Of a DNA stretch of 64,000 nt, positions 31,992-43,043 are shown piece by piece. The number at the start of each line of letters is the position of its first letter. Positions within the stretch are counted from its first letter, which is position 1. Below the pieces are notes generated by a model. That model saw only the letters and a list, made by a program, of their open reading frames with translations. It was not told where the DNA came from and made no database searches. A program made the position numbers and the translations under genes. Source of the stretch: Cliona cf. orientalis. Its lineage: Eukaryota; Porifera; Demospongiae; Clionaida; Clionaidae. The stretch spans positions 5,270,001 to 5,334,000 of the forward strand of contig OZ005689.1 of assembly GCA_963930775.1 (NCBI GenBank), written 5' to 3'.

Positions 31992-34079
31992 TGGGCCACC
32001 ACTACAAACAGGTACCACTGCCCTCACGTTTCAGTTTGAGGTCACTAGGGAAACTTTCCCAGGTAGTGCAGAGAACACAATGCTTTTCAAGTCAGTTGTC
32101 CAGTGGTGGAAAGGGTAAATAGGCAGTGGCTCTCAAGTACTTAATTCAGTTATACTACAAGTCACAAAGGATTTCAGTTGACAAAAATAGGTGCCATTCC
32201 CTAACTTTTCCTAGACAACTGACCTGCAAAGCACAGTATGCAGAAGTCATTGTTGGGCATAAAAGCTACTACAATAAACTATACCAATTGTACTAATCAA
32301 GGCTGACATGTTGTGATCAACATCTTGTACTGTACTTTAAGTGGGTATTATGTTAATGTATAGTGCAGCTGGTGCTATGGTGGGCCTGGGTGGGACACAC
32401 CCGCTCTACTCACCTACATGTGATCGCAGATTCATTTACTTGCGTATTGTCTACGTCATCTTCCCGGAACGCGTTTGCATGTAGTTCAACGCTCCTGCCT
32501 AATCTACTCCTGATATTATGCATGCTTCATTCAGAGATCATGCTTCATTCAGAGATTCAAATACGTAGAAACTTTCATGCAGGGAATGAAAACATTCCAG
32601 GGTACAACATGCATGCACAAAAACATATCCTATTACATACTCACACTCACTGTCATGTACCATAGTGTACCGGGCAAGCACCCACCCCCGGATAAGCGCC
32701 CACGTACCTCATTTCAAGGGGTCAATGTAGCAGCTTCTATACAAACGTATGGAAATTATGTCCCAGGTACATAAGCACCCATGCGGGCCAAAATCGCGAC
32801 GTATGTTTAAGTGCACTTACCCAGGACACTATGGTATAATACTACTATAACAATTCTCAACTGTCATAACACTATCACTTCATTCACCACCCCACCCCCC
32901 CCCACACCCACAATTGAGATTAATGAGTGTCCTCACCCTAGTCTAAAGTCCAGTACTGGCTCAACTTCTATGGTGAAGGTGATATTATCGTTAGAACTGG
33001 TGAACGCATCGATGTAGAAGAGTGGCATGTTGTCAGCCGTGAAGTTCTTTACGGTACACATCGTATGGCTCACGTTCAGCAGCAAAGTTGAGCTACATGA
33101 GTATGTGAGAGGGGGTAGGGAGGGGGGAGAGGGAGGGAGGGAGAGGGAGAGAGAGAGGGGGGGGGGGAGGGAGGGAGGGAGGAAGAGAGAGGGAAACAGA
33201 GAGAAAGGGAGGGAGGAGAGGGAGGGAGGGAGAAAGAGGGAAGAAAAGAGAGAGCTAGATAGTGAGAGGGCATCAACAACGCTACAAATCTAGATCTCGG
33301 CCAGACAAACAAAGTAAACGGATCACAGTTTAGCTGTGGTATTGAATTCAGTAATTAAAACTGTGACACACTTGTAGGTCAGAGGTGCATTCCAAGACAC
33401 AAATCCATCATCATCATTGTCCCTGGCCGTGAACACAACTCGCTTGGAGGTGTTGCTACTCTCAGCAGCAATGTTGGTTGAAATCCTGAAACCCTGTGAT
33501 AAACAAGTATTAAGATTAATACAATGCAAACATGATTTAGGTCTATACGCTAATCTCTCGTAAACCAGACCCTCACACTCCACAATGTTTAGTTAACGTT
33601 CTTTCAGGATCACTGGGGAGTGTGGGGGTGGGTCTGGATCATGAAAGAACTAAATGTTGTGGAGTGTGAAGGTCTAGCTGCCTTGTGAGACTAGATCTAT
33701 GCATAATAGACATATAACCTATGGCCTACGCTGGAGTAGGTCTTAAAATTTATATAATATTAATAAATCTCTATTTCTTTAGAAGTTTTCTATTATACGG
33801 TTACGTAATAAAGTGCGATGGCAAATTAACAGCTATTGACTGGCTTACTGTGGCATTTATCTTGTTAGTATGTTCACAGAGGGAGAGGTTAGCCATGACA
33901 GTGATCAATGTGCTGCTGTAGAGCGATACCGTAGAAGGCAGCTCTTTGCAGGGATGTAGCTCCACCGTGGTCTGCGAAAACTGCCTGGTGAACACTGATG
34001 ATGATGGCTCCACATGGCGACAGCAGCAGATCACTGCTAGAAGAAGCTCAAAGAGAACGAACCAAGCCCCCCTCATCAT
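29389..34079 (-). CDS. SIDT: SIDT-B: truncated SID-1 family paralog (ectodomain plus first membrane helix)
   Basis: Ten exons mirror SIDT-A with identical lengths for exons 2-10: 33831-34079, 33372-33493, 32937-33092, 32414-32494, 30849-30894, 30496-30594, 30172-30255, 29747-29828, 29549-29596 and 29389-29479. Exon 1 encodes MMRGAWFVLFELLLAV (signal peptide). Substitutions against SIDT-A are often synonymous and splice sites are kept, which suggests the exons were under selection after duplication. Exon 10 keeps the inner acceptor shared with SIDT-A but has lost the upstream alternative one. Downstream the homology ends at the assembly gap, and no loop or channel exons appear. The product would be a secreted or single-pass ectodomain, unless the missing exons lie in the gap. 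Function is inferred only from the family. Confidence 0.8.
29976..30069 (+). repeat. Two poly-G runs (G20 and G30), intronic
   Basis: 29,976-29,995 and 30,040-30,069, in the intron upstream of SIDT-B exon 29747-29828. Poly-C on the coding strand. Confidence 0.88.
30648..30810 (+). mobile_element. MITE, CCATAGTGTC family
   Basis: Single unit at the SIDT-B intron position where SIDT-A has a tandem pair (5,170-5,611). Ends CCATAGTGTCGCGG and CCTGGGACGCTACGG. Confidence 0.65.
31041..31552 (+). mobile_element. TA-duplicating MITE, CCGTATCCTCCCG ends
   Basis: 512 bp with inverted ends CCGTATCCTCCCGAAAATAA and its complement, flanked by TA. The SIDT-A intron gives the empty site near 5,847 (TATATACGTACG). 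Internally it repeats the AAAATAAGCCCCC motif. No coding sequence recognised. Confidence 0.85.
31959..31988 (+). repeat. Poly-C run (C30)
   Basis: Thirty C in a row in a SIDT-B intron. The equivalent place in SIDT-A (about 8,919) has only five, so this is a recent expansion or an assembly approximation. Confidence 0.85.
32660..32834 (+). mobile_element. TA-flanked MITE, CCATAGTGTC family
   Basis: Paralogous counterpart of 9,501-9,679, with the same position and ends, so it predates the SIDT-A/B duplication. Confidence 0.75.
33103..33260 (+). repeat. GA-rich low-complexity tract (intronic)
   Basis: Longer version of the tract at 9,961-10,050, directly before the SIDT-B exon 3 acceptor on the coding strand. 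Confidence 0.85.
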
Positions 34080-34326
34080 GTGTGTTTAACTGGATGGACG
34101 CTAGTGTCGTGCGAGCCGCGAGAAAGGGGGCTGGGCACGAGACTATTCACGAAGTCGAAGGAGCCAAAATTTAAATATTATGGATGGGCGTTGTCCCTCA
34201 CATGTAGCTACATAGCGCATGCGCGCACCTCCACAGCTCCGGGCTTCAGTGCGGAATCTCTCTAGCACAGCAGTGCGCTGCTACGCTGTAGCTACTACTG
34301 ACTATGTCGACCGACCATGACGTGAT
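34080..34326. promoter_or_regulatory. Candidate bidirectional promoter between SIDT-B and GTPase copy 2
   Basis: Paralog of 10,828-11,022 with an extra ~60 bp after the SIDT-B start, including a CACGAGACTA stretch like one end of the TAGTCTCG elements. It keeps GCGCATGCGCGC and the shared sequence before the GTPase ATG. Promoter function is inferred. Confidence 0.35.
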
Positions 34327-34945
34327 ATGGCAAATGGAAGCGCTCATTATGACCCATTAACCACTACTGCAAGTGAAGATAGAAAAGACGTTCTTCAAAA
34401 ATGGAAAGACATCACTGCAGAGCGAAAAATGATCCTAGCAGTCATTGGAAGGTCTGGAACCGGAAAGACAACTTTAATCAACAACACGCTTGGCGTTGAA
34501 TGTGAAAACGATGGTGGAGGAGCGACTACTGCTATTCATTGCCATGGCAACGATGTTGAAGGTGTACACATCGAAATATTTGATACACCAGGCTTGGGTA
34601 TGCCAGATCAAGATGAAAAGCACATCTTCGTTGATCTGTAAAAGATAACTGAGAAAAAGGCTGATGCACTAGCTATTCTATTGCCTGAGCATTCTTCCCG
34701 ATTCAAAACTGGATGATATGGAACTGAAAAGCATTGAGTTGTTGACTCGAGTATTTGGAAAAAACACATGGGAGAAAACAATCATCGTATTCACGTTTGC
34801 AAATGTCATGCTATAGAAATGAATGACAATGATACTTAATGACATGATACAAAAGGTATGCAACGGAGTTTCAAGACACACTCCAGCGCATTGGTACGTG
34901 TCAATTCTACCATCTCGAGCTCCATGCATGAATGATTCACAAGAT
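34327..34945 (+). pseudogene. AIG1/IMAP-like GTPase, copy 2 (disrupted)
   Basis: Opens cleanly from MANGSAHYD through an intact P-loop (GRSGTGKT) and DTPGLGMPD, then stops at 34,639, where copy 1 has CAA and this copy TAA. A short insertion shifts frame further on (near 34,670), and the LTRVFGKNTWEK and TFANV segments remain as relics. The N-terminus shows what copy 1 lost. A ~104-residue product with P-loop and switch could still be made, but it lacks the rest of the fold. Confidence 0.75.
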
Positions 34946-37225
34946 ACTGATGAAGATTCACATGATATAATATTATAGGCATCATGACGAGCCACGTACA
35001 CATAATCTAATACTATATACTATAAAGATAGCTGCAATCCAAGCTGGATAACATCGACAGCTATAATATATCAGATGAAAATTAATGAGGTGGGATATCA
35101 ATATTTAATTTACAAAGAAATACTGAAAAAGAGGATACATACTCGCAACTGTATAGAGAAGCAATTTGCAAGAACCCTTGCATGCACGGTGTATAAAAAT
35201 ATTATAGTCTAATTGTTATTTATACTGCTATGAAAACGTGACCACATCCCCAGTAGGTGAATAGTAAATGGGTCATATGTTATAAGGTGATCAGGAATTG
35301 TGCTATCAAATCATCATCAATCATAGCTAGTAATGGTTAGTATTACTAGTCTGGGATATAGCATGCATGTGAACTCATAAATGCATAATTATAATAATAT
35401 TCGTTACATGTTACCTAGGTAACTAGTTACAGAATATTCTCCAATACATGTACAGAGGAACATCAATATTAGAGTGTTAAACAGGTTCATGTTAGTGTAC
35501 ACAGTGACACTGTGGGCAACATGCTCGAATAGGTACTAATTAAATTCGTATGTCAACATCTAACAAGTCAGTTATATAACTCTAACTTGCATGACATTAA
35601 TTGACTGCATTTGAGACTCAGAGTGGTGAAGAATTATATTTATTGATTTTTATATTAATGACGTTGTATGGTATTATAATAGTCCATATTCTATACAATG
35701 CAGGCTAACATATCTGTGGCTATAGCTTAAGATTTTATAGGTGGTGCACCCTATGTGCTGCTATATTATAGTAATTATTCCATTGAGTCAGACTTAGCCT
35801 GGGGGATCACTGAGCCAGGCAAGTGGAAATTCAGGAATCTGAAAGGTGAAGCCTGAAATGATTCAGAAGCAGAAACATTAAAATTTAAAATACATTGGTC
35901 GTTGAACATTAATTTTTTGCACTAGCTATATATTAAGTGTAACTGTTTTAAGGTCATCCAATGATTTTTCCATAATAAATCGACTGAAATGTGGTATGAA
36001 TGTTACAGTATAGTATAATTATTATTAAAACATGTATAGGTATAATTATTATATACCTTGAAATAATATTATTGAACATAATAAAGATATATCAGAAGTG
36101 CTTTTAATGATGTGAACCACGGGAGCTGTTCCTTATTAGCTATATATATAGTTATGATTGATTTATCTGCACTGCATAAGAAAGTTTAAAATACTGCATC
36201 ATAATTACCTCATAACCACAGAATTTTTGTTACTGGGGATGCAATAAGATAATAGGCTATAATAATAATAATACTATATACTATAGCTCTTGAGGAACTG
36301 CAAAAGTTATGTATCTATGCAAGAATTTTGGGATTAAAGTATATAATCAAGGGGTTCTAGGGTCTATAAGCCCTTGGTATGACTATATACACAATTAATT
36401 TTATTATTACTTCTAAAATTCTGTCTCATGCACCCTTGTCTCTAATTTATGGCAAAGGTCGTCACACGTGTAAAAAAGAATAGAATGCACATGCTGATGT
36501 AATTTCATGTCTAATTAGTTTCTGCAGATTTATATAAATATTGGGAGAGCTTTCCTATTAACTGGACTGATGGGGTACTGTAGTGATCTCACCAGAGTTT
36601 GGAGCATAAAATTTATATAGAATCAATTTATGACAGTAAATAACCGATTGTGGAGAACTACTTACCCGAGCGGCCATTATACTACGTATGTATTTTGCTC
36701 ACGACCTTTACCCTATAGTATAGAGGCTTGCACATTGTACATTAACATCTTAAGCAATTGCGCATGCGCCGGTGATTGTGTACTTAGATTATAAAAAATA
36801 GATCTTGACGATGTACCATCTTTGTCTGTATCGATAGAAGGGCTTTAGTCCATCAGTAATGTGGGTGGCAGTTATAGTCTTAAGTTGCAAGCTACCTATG
36901 GCTGTCCTCAGTAATAATCATGGCATTGAAACTTCTTGTACGGTAGCTGATCATGATCAGAGAGATGTACACGTACATGATGTAGCTATTGCATATATAG
37001 TTCAAAGAGAAATTATGGAGAAAGTGGAATATAAGAAGTCTTATTGAATAAGCAAGTTGTTGATCATAAGATGAACCCTTGACCACAGTGCATAGTTGTA
37101 ATGATGCATATGGTAAATGGTCGTCAATATAGAGCGCGCACTAGTACTATTGCCACACCAATACCTAATAATTAAAGTCTATAACGGGAGGTGGAGGCCC
37201 TGAAATTCGTGATAATTACCTCATG
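34946..37225. other. AT-rich spacer with repeat fragments
   Basis: Up to about 35,230 this is paralogous to 11,640-11,970. Homology then stops at GTGACCACATCCCCAGTAGG, an end of the CATCCCCAGTA family; another end (TACTGGGGATGC) lies near 36,230. I see no gene; the ORF at 36,859-37,047 has no recognisable feature. Confidence 0.5.
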
Positions 37226-38349
37226 CCGTATGGCGGGTAATTTTCGTTATTTTCGTTGTTGACTTGGTGGTTATGAAATTTCCCACCCACGAAAATTAAT
37301 TCCTATGATGATATGCGAGTCCATGATGATGGGTGTGGCCACAAACATCGTGGCAGTGCAGCCAACATAGTCTCGAATCCAGACCCCTCCCTTTCCCGCA
37401 GCGCTGGATGTATTGCATCACCAGCACGTGGAAGGAAGGGTCTGGCAACTCTTGCACGGTTTTCGTGTTCTCTAGAGGAATTTGCATAGAGCCAATGGGG
37501 TGCGAGATGTCATGTGACTTTCGAATTATGGACCGCAAGAACGCGCGATCGCGGTTGACATAGCATGAACTGATATGGCAATACTGTAAGTGAAAAGTTA
37601 TGGCTGAGTTTATCGCCGCAGTAGACTACTAGAAAACACGGCGAAGGAGATGGGCTACACGGCACTCCGTGATAAGCCCGAGAAAGAAGCTATTTTTCTA
37701 GGAAAAGACGTCTTTGTGTCGATCTGTGTTCAGTGATAGTCCTGACTCAACGAGGAGCTGTGTTAATCGTCTATGCTTGCTCGATCGAGTCTTCAGGTGG
37801 CGAGCAATAGCATAGCGAGCACCATTTCATGGCTGTGAAGTCGATATGTGAGTCGCGCAAATTTTAATAACGCCAAAGAACAAAATTTTAAATTATAATG
37901 AAATTCCAATCATGTGACTATAGCTTTAATTGCATACCAAACGCACACGAAAACTGTGCAAGAGTTGCCAGACCCTTCCTTCCGCGTGCTGGTGATGCAA
38001 TACATCCAGCGCTGCGGGAAAGGAGGGGTCTGGATTCGAGACTACAGCCAACACTGAATTCCCAGTATTAGCAAGCAACAATAGCGGGTGTTATTCAGCT
38101 GATAGTGTCTGACACTAATATTCTACTATCTCATGCTATTTGTCCAAGTCTCTGTAGGAATGGCTTAGCCTGGGCAGTATTTAAACAAAGATCGTGAGTG
38201 TGTGTATTAATTACATCATCGCTTGTGCAGCAGTGCCACGCCCCTGGACTGGTTGCTGTCATGAAACTTAAAACCACAAAAATTAATTTTGAGGGCCTTT
38301 TCGGACTTTCTACGAGAATTAGCCCCCACGAAAATTACCCGCCATACGG
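37226..38349 (+). mobile_element. Inverted-repeat element, CCGTATGGCGGG ends
   Basis: Ends CCGTATGGCGGGTAATTTTC and its complement, with TA at the right and TG at the left flank. It contains a nested TAGTCTCG-family foldback. No transposase ORF seen. The CCGTA start is shared with the elements at 4,829 and 31,041. Confidence 0.72.
37368..38044 (+). mobile_element. Mutator-like foldback MITE, copy 1
   Basis: 677 bp starting TAGTCTCGAATCCAGACCCC and ending with its complement. The terminal inverted repeats run about 90 bp. Perfect 9-bp target duplication CAGCCAACA at 37,359-37,367 and 38,045-38,053. Long inverted repeats with 9-bp duplications are the hallmark of the Mutator superfamily. Non-coding. 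Confidence 0.88.
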
Positions 38350-38421
38350 TAGATCATATTTAATTTATCATAATTACCTATAATATAACTGCAAAAAAGT
38401 AACATTGGTACTATAGGGATA

Positions 38422-38738
38422 TATCAAGGGGTGGTCACATATATACCTGCTGTACTGACACCCGCGACCGGGATCAAAATTTGATTGGGGCCATTTTTGG
38501 ACCTTGATCGCTTGATCGCACCGCTAAAAGAGCCTTGACCCTTGATTGCCAACCGGGGGTGGGCGGGGTGTGGGTGGAGTCAAAGGACAGGACCCATCTT
38601 GACCTTGATTTGAGCAGCGCAAACGGACGTCTTGATCGCTTGATCGTCCCCAATTTTACAGCTTGACTGCTTGATCTCACTTTGATCCCGGTCGCGGGTG
38701 TCAGTACAGCAGGTATATACATGACCACCCCTTGTATA
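38422..38738. mobile_element. Foldback element, CAAGGGGTGGTCA ends
   Basis: About 55-bp inverted arms run from CAAGGGGTGGTCA through GGTATAT to TGTCAGTACAGC and GACCGGGATCAAA, with TATA-like sequence on both flanks. The centre holds dispersed CTTGATCGCTTGATCG repeats. Non-coding. Confidence 0.75.
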
Positions 38739-41700
38739 TGCTGTACATCATTATTGTGTTCTATTGTATAAGTCTAGGTTTATGCTTCCTTCAGATGACA
38801 TTGTGATGAATATGCAGGAGTATACCACCGCTTAGGAGAGTTCTTCATTGTGTTCAATTGATAGTGAACTGAACTTGTGGAGGATATTAACTAGATTAAT
38901 TTTAACTAATTATTAACCCTGCAATAATTATTATGAATAATAATTGGGATTCAATCCGTAACTACTGGGGATGTAACTATGCTGAAGTTCTATAGCAGTA
39001 TTATTAATTCTTGTTATGCCAATTTAGTGACCCTTTACCTATTATTATTCACTCTATAGCAACTATACAGGTGAGAAATCTGTTTCAGGCATTAAACTTG
39101 AATTGGGCAACAGTGCTCATGAGATACTTGGTACATTGTGTGCTTTTGCAACAGTATGTGCATGATAGTTGTATAACAGCAATAATTAAGCCTGAGGTTT
39201 AGCAACGATTATTTGTGATGCCTCTCTGATTATAATATATAGCTAGATGACACTTAAAATCTAGCAAGTGATACTGCGTTATAGACACTATGAAAGGAAA
39301 ATTTATGTATTGTCACAACTATGAATGGAAGAGGATCTTGACTATACTTATAATACTGTAACAAATTGAAAGAAGGGTGTTATGCTACTAGTAGGGCTCA
39401 GTACAGCTGGCTACCCATTGTAGGTGAGGTAAATAACCACAGTAGCTACACTAGTGGACATAGTACCAGTATAGTTTAATTATCTAAGTCCCTCCCTTAC
39501 AGCCAGCACACACAACCAAAATCCACAACGTGCATCCACACAGCTGCAACAGGAAATTCTAGATGTAAATATTATAATAATTATGCATGTGCATGCACAC
39601 ATGAAATTGTGTAATTACGATGATAATTATTACAGATAGCAATATCCTGAGAATGTACTGTGGCTATTAACTATAAACTCACTGTATACATAAGGCTGGT
39701 AAGATAATAATCATTGTTAATAAGTCCCAGGTTCAAGTGTATAGGCTGCACTGAGGTAAATTAGCTGTCACTCGCTGGGGGGCTTGGGAGGTTGAAAGTA
39801 GTTCATTGTATCACACTTGTGCACATGGATAACCTATCATAAGAATAATAAAAGAAAATATTAAGTACTATAAGTTCTAATGTGTTTGAAATGATATATG
39901 CATAGCGTAGGATGAACTATAATATTTATATTGTTGGCCATTGCCTGGCAACCAAGGTTTTATAGGTACCAGAAGGGAGTGCCAGCAGGTAGGCCAAAGG
40001 TGATGGTGTTGCAAGATGTTCACTAAAGGAGACACTAAAGTGCAGTTGTCCATGCACCCCAAAAGGTCACGCTTGCAAGAGGAGTCTCAGGGGCTAACAA
40101 AAGTAGACTCTGCTTTTATTCATTGCTGGGGCCTTATATGGCAGGTATATATCACCCCTTAGGCTAGTAGTAATAGGTGTATCAGTTGGTGGCTGAATGC
40201 TTGCATGATGCAGCCTATGGCCTATAATATTAATAGTGGACATGGTTTGTGGTCTAGACACCTGCAGTGCTTTGGTAGGAAATACCATTATTATATGATT
40301 GCCTGCATCATGGGGTCTCTCCCAAAAACTGCAGCAGCTCAGTGGACTCTCTGTCCACGAGTATGGTCTCCAAAAACTCTAATATCACCTCATTCAAACA
40401 TGCTATGATTAACTTAACCTAGGATTACATGTTTTATTGTTAGCCAATGGCTACTCATGTGTCCACTGTACATAAACAGAAATTATTACAGACATTCTAC
40501 TGAGCTTTGATCCATGATGAGGTCACTGAGTATACTATCATCTAAGTATCAGTGTGATTCTAAATGTAGCTATCAGTCTGCCAGTAGCTAGCTGATGGTA
40601 GCTACTACTGTATCTTGTCACAGGGCTTTAGCTACTACCAAGCTAGCTTCAGCACCAAGGTAAGGCCACCCATGACTAGCCTATGATTAGCTATTAGCCT
40701 GTTAGCTACCTATGAGGCAGCTCAGCTGCTAGTCTGTGGCAAAAATGCACAGAGAGTGTTCTCAACATTGGCAGCTGCTCAGTAGTGTGGTCATCTACCT
40801 GCCATGGCCTGTTTTCAGCCAGTTCGAATTCCACATAATTACAATGATAGCATGATAAGGAGGTAATGTCATTGATTAGCATTTGTGTGCACAAGAACAC
40901 CTATAGCCCCACCCGTTATAACCTTAGAGTATAGAGTGAGCTCTATATAGGATGAATAGCTACTGTTTGGTGTATTCAGTGTGCAACAGGTATCATGTTT
41001 TAAAGGATAAGTAAGTTATTTAGTAGCTAGCTATCATGATACTATAATCTAGTCAGCAAATTATGCTAAAAATGATAGTTTTATTTTCGGCTTGGATCAC
41101 TGACCTTGATAAGGGCTGATAGTAGCTAGCTATGTTGCCACCATTGGTAGCATTAGTAAGTGACTCTTATAAACTTAGGATTTGGGTGTACTATAGCTAT
41201 GCACCGTTGTGCACAGAGCGTTGGGAATTTAATATGCTCGACTCGGCCATGCAGGTATCAAAAGAAAGCGGCCACCTCACCTGCATGCACCCTGGTCACT
41301 GTGTTTGGCAGGTCTTTACTGATTAGTTGATTCTCTGTGATAGTATAAGGTGTCTATATACTTAGCAATTCAAGTTTGTTGATTGTTGGTGAACCTGACA
41401 GGCTTGAAAATCTGTCATGCACCCCATGGTAGCTACATGTCCTGTTAGTAGTGTCTATAAATTATAATTATGTAGTACTATAGGTCATGTTGTGCATGCT
41501 ATGTGGCTTGAACACTATTCTTTGAAGAATCCATGCAAGACCAGTGGCACTAATTATTTGGAGTAAGCTGATTGTCATGCAATACAGTTGCCAAGTTACT
41601 CCATGCATGGTAGGCTCATAATGCATGAATCAGGATAATATAGGGGACTTTCTATAAACAAATGAACAACTAAGTATTAATTATGTATTGCTAAGGCTTA

Positions 41701-41939
41701 ATTTGTATGAGAGGGGTCATGCAGAGGTTGGGTTTTGGATTGCTTAATTGTCAGGGTTAATCTCCAGGGTAATTATGGCATGCAGGGTTAGTCTCAAGGG
41801 TTAGTGTCCAGGTAGATCCATGATAGCAAGATGGCTATAATAATACAAGTTATGCATCATGCAACTATTGTTGGCGCATGACCTGGCCCTCTTATCAATG
41901 GACAGGCCTACCCTAGGTGATGATAGTAGCCGTAATATT
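38739..41939. other. Long intergenic stretch
   Basis: AT-rich, no gene, no long ORF and no clear element ends seen over 3.2 kb. Short AGCTA-rich palindromic patches occur (about 40,560-40,700). An isolated end TACTGGGGATGTAA lies near 38,965. Confidence 0.5.
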
Positions 41940-42600
41940 GGGGCGAGCCGAAGCGAGCCCCACACAGGTGATACCAATCGAGATTTTCCGTATGTGTATA
42001 TATATCGGCCGTACATCCTTCCATACCGTATATATGTCTCTTCTATTTGAACGATGTACATTCAATATTTTTCAATTAATGCCCGGGCCCATGTGTAATG
42101 ACACAACTTACGTATAAGTAATTACACAAGTTGCACACAACAATATGGAGGAGACGAGCCAAGCACGAGAGTGGATTGAACACTTCAACGCAGAGCTAGA
42201 GAAAGAGGGCAAGCTCTGTGACATCGAGCGGCTAAAAAGGTAGAAAGACCGAGAAAACGCAGAAATAGATATCATAAAATTAATTTCAAAAGGAAAGCTG
42301 CAGAGACTCAGACTGAGAGGGGCAAGGCTACAGAGAAAAATATGTCGTTCTAAGCAGGCAGAGCGAAACATTACGAGTGCAGAGGGTCCATGTGAGACTC
42401 CAAATTCAAGGCCCTAAAAAGATCGAGAATAAGTGACTGTTGCTAGCAAAATGATCATCGCTGAACTATGACTCTATGAGTAGCTAGAATCATGTTCTAA
42501 CCATAGTTTCCACTCCCTTGAGTCAAACAATTTTATAATTAATTCCGATCTGAATACCAAATCATTTTGTACTTGTGTGGGGTTCGCGGAGGCTCGCCCC
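41940..42600 (+). mobile_element. Inverted-repeat element, GGGGCGAGCC ends, copy 1
   Basis: Begins GGGGCGAGCCGAAGCGAGCC and ends in the complement of GGGGCGAGCCTCCGCG. ATT flanks both sides (a 3-bp duplication, as in PIF/Harbinger). From 42,144 an ATG opens MEETSQAREWIEHFNAELEK, stops after 32 codons at TAG, then stays open in frame through a basic stretch (KLQRLRLRGARLQRK). This looks like the decayed start of a transposon protein. Confidence 0.65.
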
Positions 42601-43043
42601 ATTGATGTTAAAACATCGTCTCTAGTAATATAACATTTGCCAAAAAATCTTTTGGTTTCCAGGGGATGGCCAGGCCAGATCTGGTCACACTTAGTCTGTA
42701 CTGATTTTGCATAAGTAGTAATCTGTGATTGTCTGTCTAGGTTACTGTGCTTTGCAGGTCAGTTGTTGATGAGATCTAGAGTGGCACCTGTCTCTGTCAC
42801 TACATAAACTGACAGCCTCTATGACTAATTTTGTACTATAACTAAATTATGCATTTGTGCATGGGTCACTACCTATTTATTGGACAACCAACCTGCAAAG
42901 CAGCAGTACATATAGTTAGTATAAAGGTACAATTAATGAGATGTAGTACCACCTGGAGCTATTTTGTTACATATGCATGCAGCCATTATAGTATTGTGCA
43001 CTATTATGATAATAATATTACTAGAGATATGCATGGCATATTT
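42601..43043. other. Spacer with a small inverted-repeat element
   Basis: CTGTGCTTTGCAGGTCAGTTG near 42,736 and its partner near 42,878 resemble inverted ends also seen around 8,965-9,115 and 32,090-32,240. No gene. Confidence 0.45.

Noticed and set aside
41740..41810. Telomere-like GGGTTA words
   Set aside because: Only a few scattered copies with different spacing; not an interstitial telomere repeat.
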